Positions 5,822-6,785 of a stretch of DNA of 6,785 nucleotides are shown here, piece after piece. The DNA lies in contig DQIO01000314.1 in assembly GCA_020793555.1 (NCBI GenBank), positions 12,657-19,441 on the forward strand, written 5' to 3'. The notes under the pieces were generated by a model. The model did no database searches and was not told where the DNA came from. It saw only the letters and a list, made by a program, of their open reading frames with translations. Positions within the stretch are counted from its first letter, which is position 1. Each line of letters opens with the position of its first letter. The DNA is from Methanosarcinaceae archaeon (GTDB lineage Archaea; Halobacteriota; Methanosarcinia; Methanosarcinales; Methanosarcinaceae). A program made the translations under genes and the position numbers.

Positions 5822-5983
5822 AAGTTTTTCAAGTGTATTAGCACTCGCACCAGAAACAGCAATACAAAAAATAAATCCAACTAAGCAAATTGTTAAAAAT
5901 TTTGTATATTTCCTTTTTGACAATGCTGAATTATCACTTATCAATGTGATAGAAATGTAATTTACCCATCTTTCATCGCCCAT

Positions 5984-6081
5984 AGTTTTAGACCCTATTT
6001 CTAAAATATGATAACTATTATGATTATCTTTTTACTTATAATGTGTAATTATCTATGAAACACATTCATACCAAACCCTAC
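5984..6081 (-). promoter_or_regulatory. Likely promoter region of the surface-protein gene
   Basis: These 98 AT-rich bases lie between the tail fragment and the surface-protein start. On the minus strand ATTATAAG at 6042-6035 is a plausible TATA box, predicting a leader of about 30 bases. An imperfect inverted repeat (7 of 9 pairs) lies at 6010-6028, between box and start. No clear ribosome site precedes the ATG at 5983. Confidence 0.35.
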
Positions 6082-6390
6082 TTAAACCTTCGCTCCACAT
6101 CCTGAACAGAATGGCTCCCCTTCTGTTTTTTCCTTTCCACACTGCGGGCAAGTGTCAGCATCAACGTTTCCAACATTCGACTTATACACAAACGAGTCCT
6201 TCACCTGCGTTCCGATATTGTCACCATAATGATAGAAGTTCTGCACGATGCTGTCATCGATGTATCCCTTGACATGCACGCGCTTTTCCAGTTCATCAAG
6301 AAGTCCGTGATAGAATCCTGTCAATGCATCCTCGCGTTCCGCCCACGCTTTGAGTATTAATTTTGACTTCTTTGCACCGCCAACGACCTC
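6082..6390 (-). repeat. Copy B of the 309-bp duplicated gene tail
   Basis: It aligns end to end and without gaps with 1835-2143, about 93% identical by hand count. The last 40 or so bases before the junction at 6390 are identical in both copies, and similarity then stops at once, which marks a recombination breakpoint. Confidence 0.92.
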
Positions 6391-6414
6391 ATTGCGCCGC
6401 ATCTGAATACTCAA
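6082..6414 (-). pseudogene. Orphan copy of the surface-protein tail with zinc ribbon
   Basis: The frame encodes 110 residues from a TTG at 6414 (an ATG follows at 6402). All but the first 8 or 9 residues duplicate the C-terminus of the large surface protein: VVGGAKKSKLILKAWAERED, the helix GLLDELEKRV, VQNFYHYGDN, and the zinc ribbon CPQCG with FCSGCG. The matching domain is incomplete at its N-terminus, where homology begins in mid-strand, so it is most likely a remnant of a truncated paralog. The frame and both CxxC pairs are nonetheless intact with mostly conservative changes, so a small expressed protein cannot be excluded. Its start lies 10 bases after the stop of another zinc-ribbon gene, allowing re-initiation, but I see no strong ribosome site. 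Confidence 0.75.
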
Positions 6415-6424
6415 ACAGCCTTAT

Positions 6425-6785
6425 TCAAACCTTCGTCCCACACTGCCCACAGAAACTAGCGTCCGCAGGAATAGATGCCCCACAACTCGAACATTTTTTC
6501 ATATTAGGCCTGGCCGAAGACATCGGTTTTGCAGCATCCATCAAATCAGCATCAAGCCCCATCCTGCGATTGGCATCTGCGCGCTCGCGGTCTTCAACAT
6601 CCATCATGAACTGTACCTTATCTTCCTTAGCTTGTGCCTCAGCTTCCTTCATCTTTGCAAGGGCTTCAAGTTGTTCGGGTGACATACCGCTAAGTTCACG
6701 ACCCTGCACAATAGTGTTAGCAACATCCGTGCCGCCTGTTTCGGTAACCGATTTCAGATACTCCATATCGCGCCCGTGTTTGCGG
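6425..6785 (-). CDS. Zinc-ribbon protein, C-terminal part (N-terminus beyond window edge)
   Basis: The frame is open to the window edge; the first ATG is at 6766, but upstream codons read on as RKHGRD, so the real start is probably outside. Residues from the ATG form a charged helical or coiled-coil segment (LEALAKMKEAEAQAKEDK, then RERADANRRMG). A short linker and a C-terminal zinc ribbon follow, C-SS-C at 92-95 and C-GQ-C at 106-109. This helix-linker-ribbon end is common in cytoplasmic scaffold proteins, including SPFH/band-7-type proteins with zinc-ribbon tails, but nothing visible here proves that family. Its ending (CGTKV) resembles that of the two tail copies (CGAKF, CGAKV), so related ribbons sit side by side. 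Confidence 0.7.
   Translation of the reverse strand, partial: RKHGRDMEYLKSVTETGGTDVANTIVQGRELSGMSPEQLEALAKMKEAEAQAKEDKVQFMMDVEDRERADANRRMGLDADLMDAAKPMSSARPNMKKCSSCGASIPADASFCGQCGTKV

Larger units (their letters stand above)
4751..5983 (-). pseudogene. 5' fragment of IS-split surface protein: export signal and PPC-like repeats
   Basis: The frame starts at the ATG at 5983 and ends at a TAG (4753-4751) provided by the insertion sequence, giving 410 residues. A basic stretch (SKRKYTK, 22-28) precedes a hydrophobic segment (about 29-45, FLTICLVGFIFCIAVSG) and ASANT, a likely signal peptide with cleavage near 48. Repeat units begin at D55, D160, D265 and D370. Each carries EG-x-AIWYDLTVSEAG, GINAWTEGISENDDILIYLYDPSG, GYYNQISIAQP and YLEDSYDGG. 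The pattern resembles bacterial pre-peptidase C-terminal (PPC) beta-sandwich domains, which occur on secreted proteins. Rejoined with 3274-1835, the protein would have 889 residues and a C-terminal membrane anchor. As it stands, the fragment could be secreted without an anchor. A TTG at codon 21 is an alternative start nearer the signal. Confidence 0.85.

Noticed and set aside
6404..6427. Inverted repeat TGAATA/TATTCA with a 12-base loop at the end of the zinc-ribbon gene
   Set aside because: A 6-bp A/T stem without a following T-run is too weak to call a terminator, and it overlaps the stop codon.

Overview
The window is about 6.8 kb of AT-rich DNA, and every gene I can support lies on the minus strand. 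It looks archaeal, most likely a methanogen or methanotroph-related euryarchaeote. The reasons are an ISH3-like transposase coupled to a DUF2080 transposon protein, a HEPN/nucleotidyltransferase pair, large secreted repeat proteins, cytoplasmic zinc-ribbon tails, and TATA-like boxes close to start codons. No gene identifies the species, so this placement is inference.

In transcription order, from high to low coordinates: (1) the 3' end of a gene ending in a C-terminal zinc ribbon (6425-6785, cut by the window edge); (2) a 309-bp orphan copy of the tail of the large surface-protein gene (6082-6390, readable from a TTG at 6414); (3) one large surface-protein gene, now split in two (5983 to 4754, then 3274 to 1835). 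The split is caused by (4) a complete 1474-bp insertion sequence (3280-4753) with imperfect terminal inverted repeats and a 5-bp target duplication. Removing the element and one target copy restores a single 889-residue frame: export signal, four near-identical ~105-residue beta-sandwich repeats, acidic Ser/Thr-rich stalk, one membrane helix, a cytoplasmic domain and a zinc ribbon.

Next comes (5) a compact toxin-antitoxin cluster: hicA with an in-frame TGA at codon 25, hicB, a minimal nucleotidyltransferase (MNT) and a HEPN toxin. hicA/hicB overlap by 4 bases and MNT/HEPN by 47 bases, which indicates co-translation. Last is (6) the 5' part of a secreted PEGA-repeat protein (1-521, cut by the edge) carrying a perfect 176-bp direct repeat with a 225-bp period.

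The region is a typical accessory locus: repeat-rich surface proteins still expanding and recombining, an IS insertion, a partial gene duplication and a decaying toxin gene. The observations most worth follow-up are the hicA nonsense codon beside an intact hicB, the reconstructed surface protein, and the abrupt 309-bp tail duplication. I found no RNA gene, CRISPR array or replication origin.
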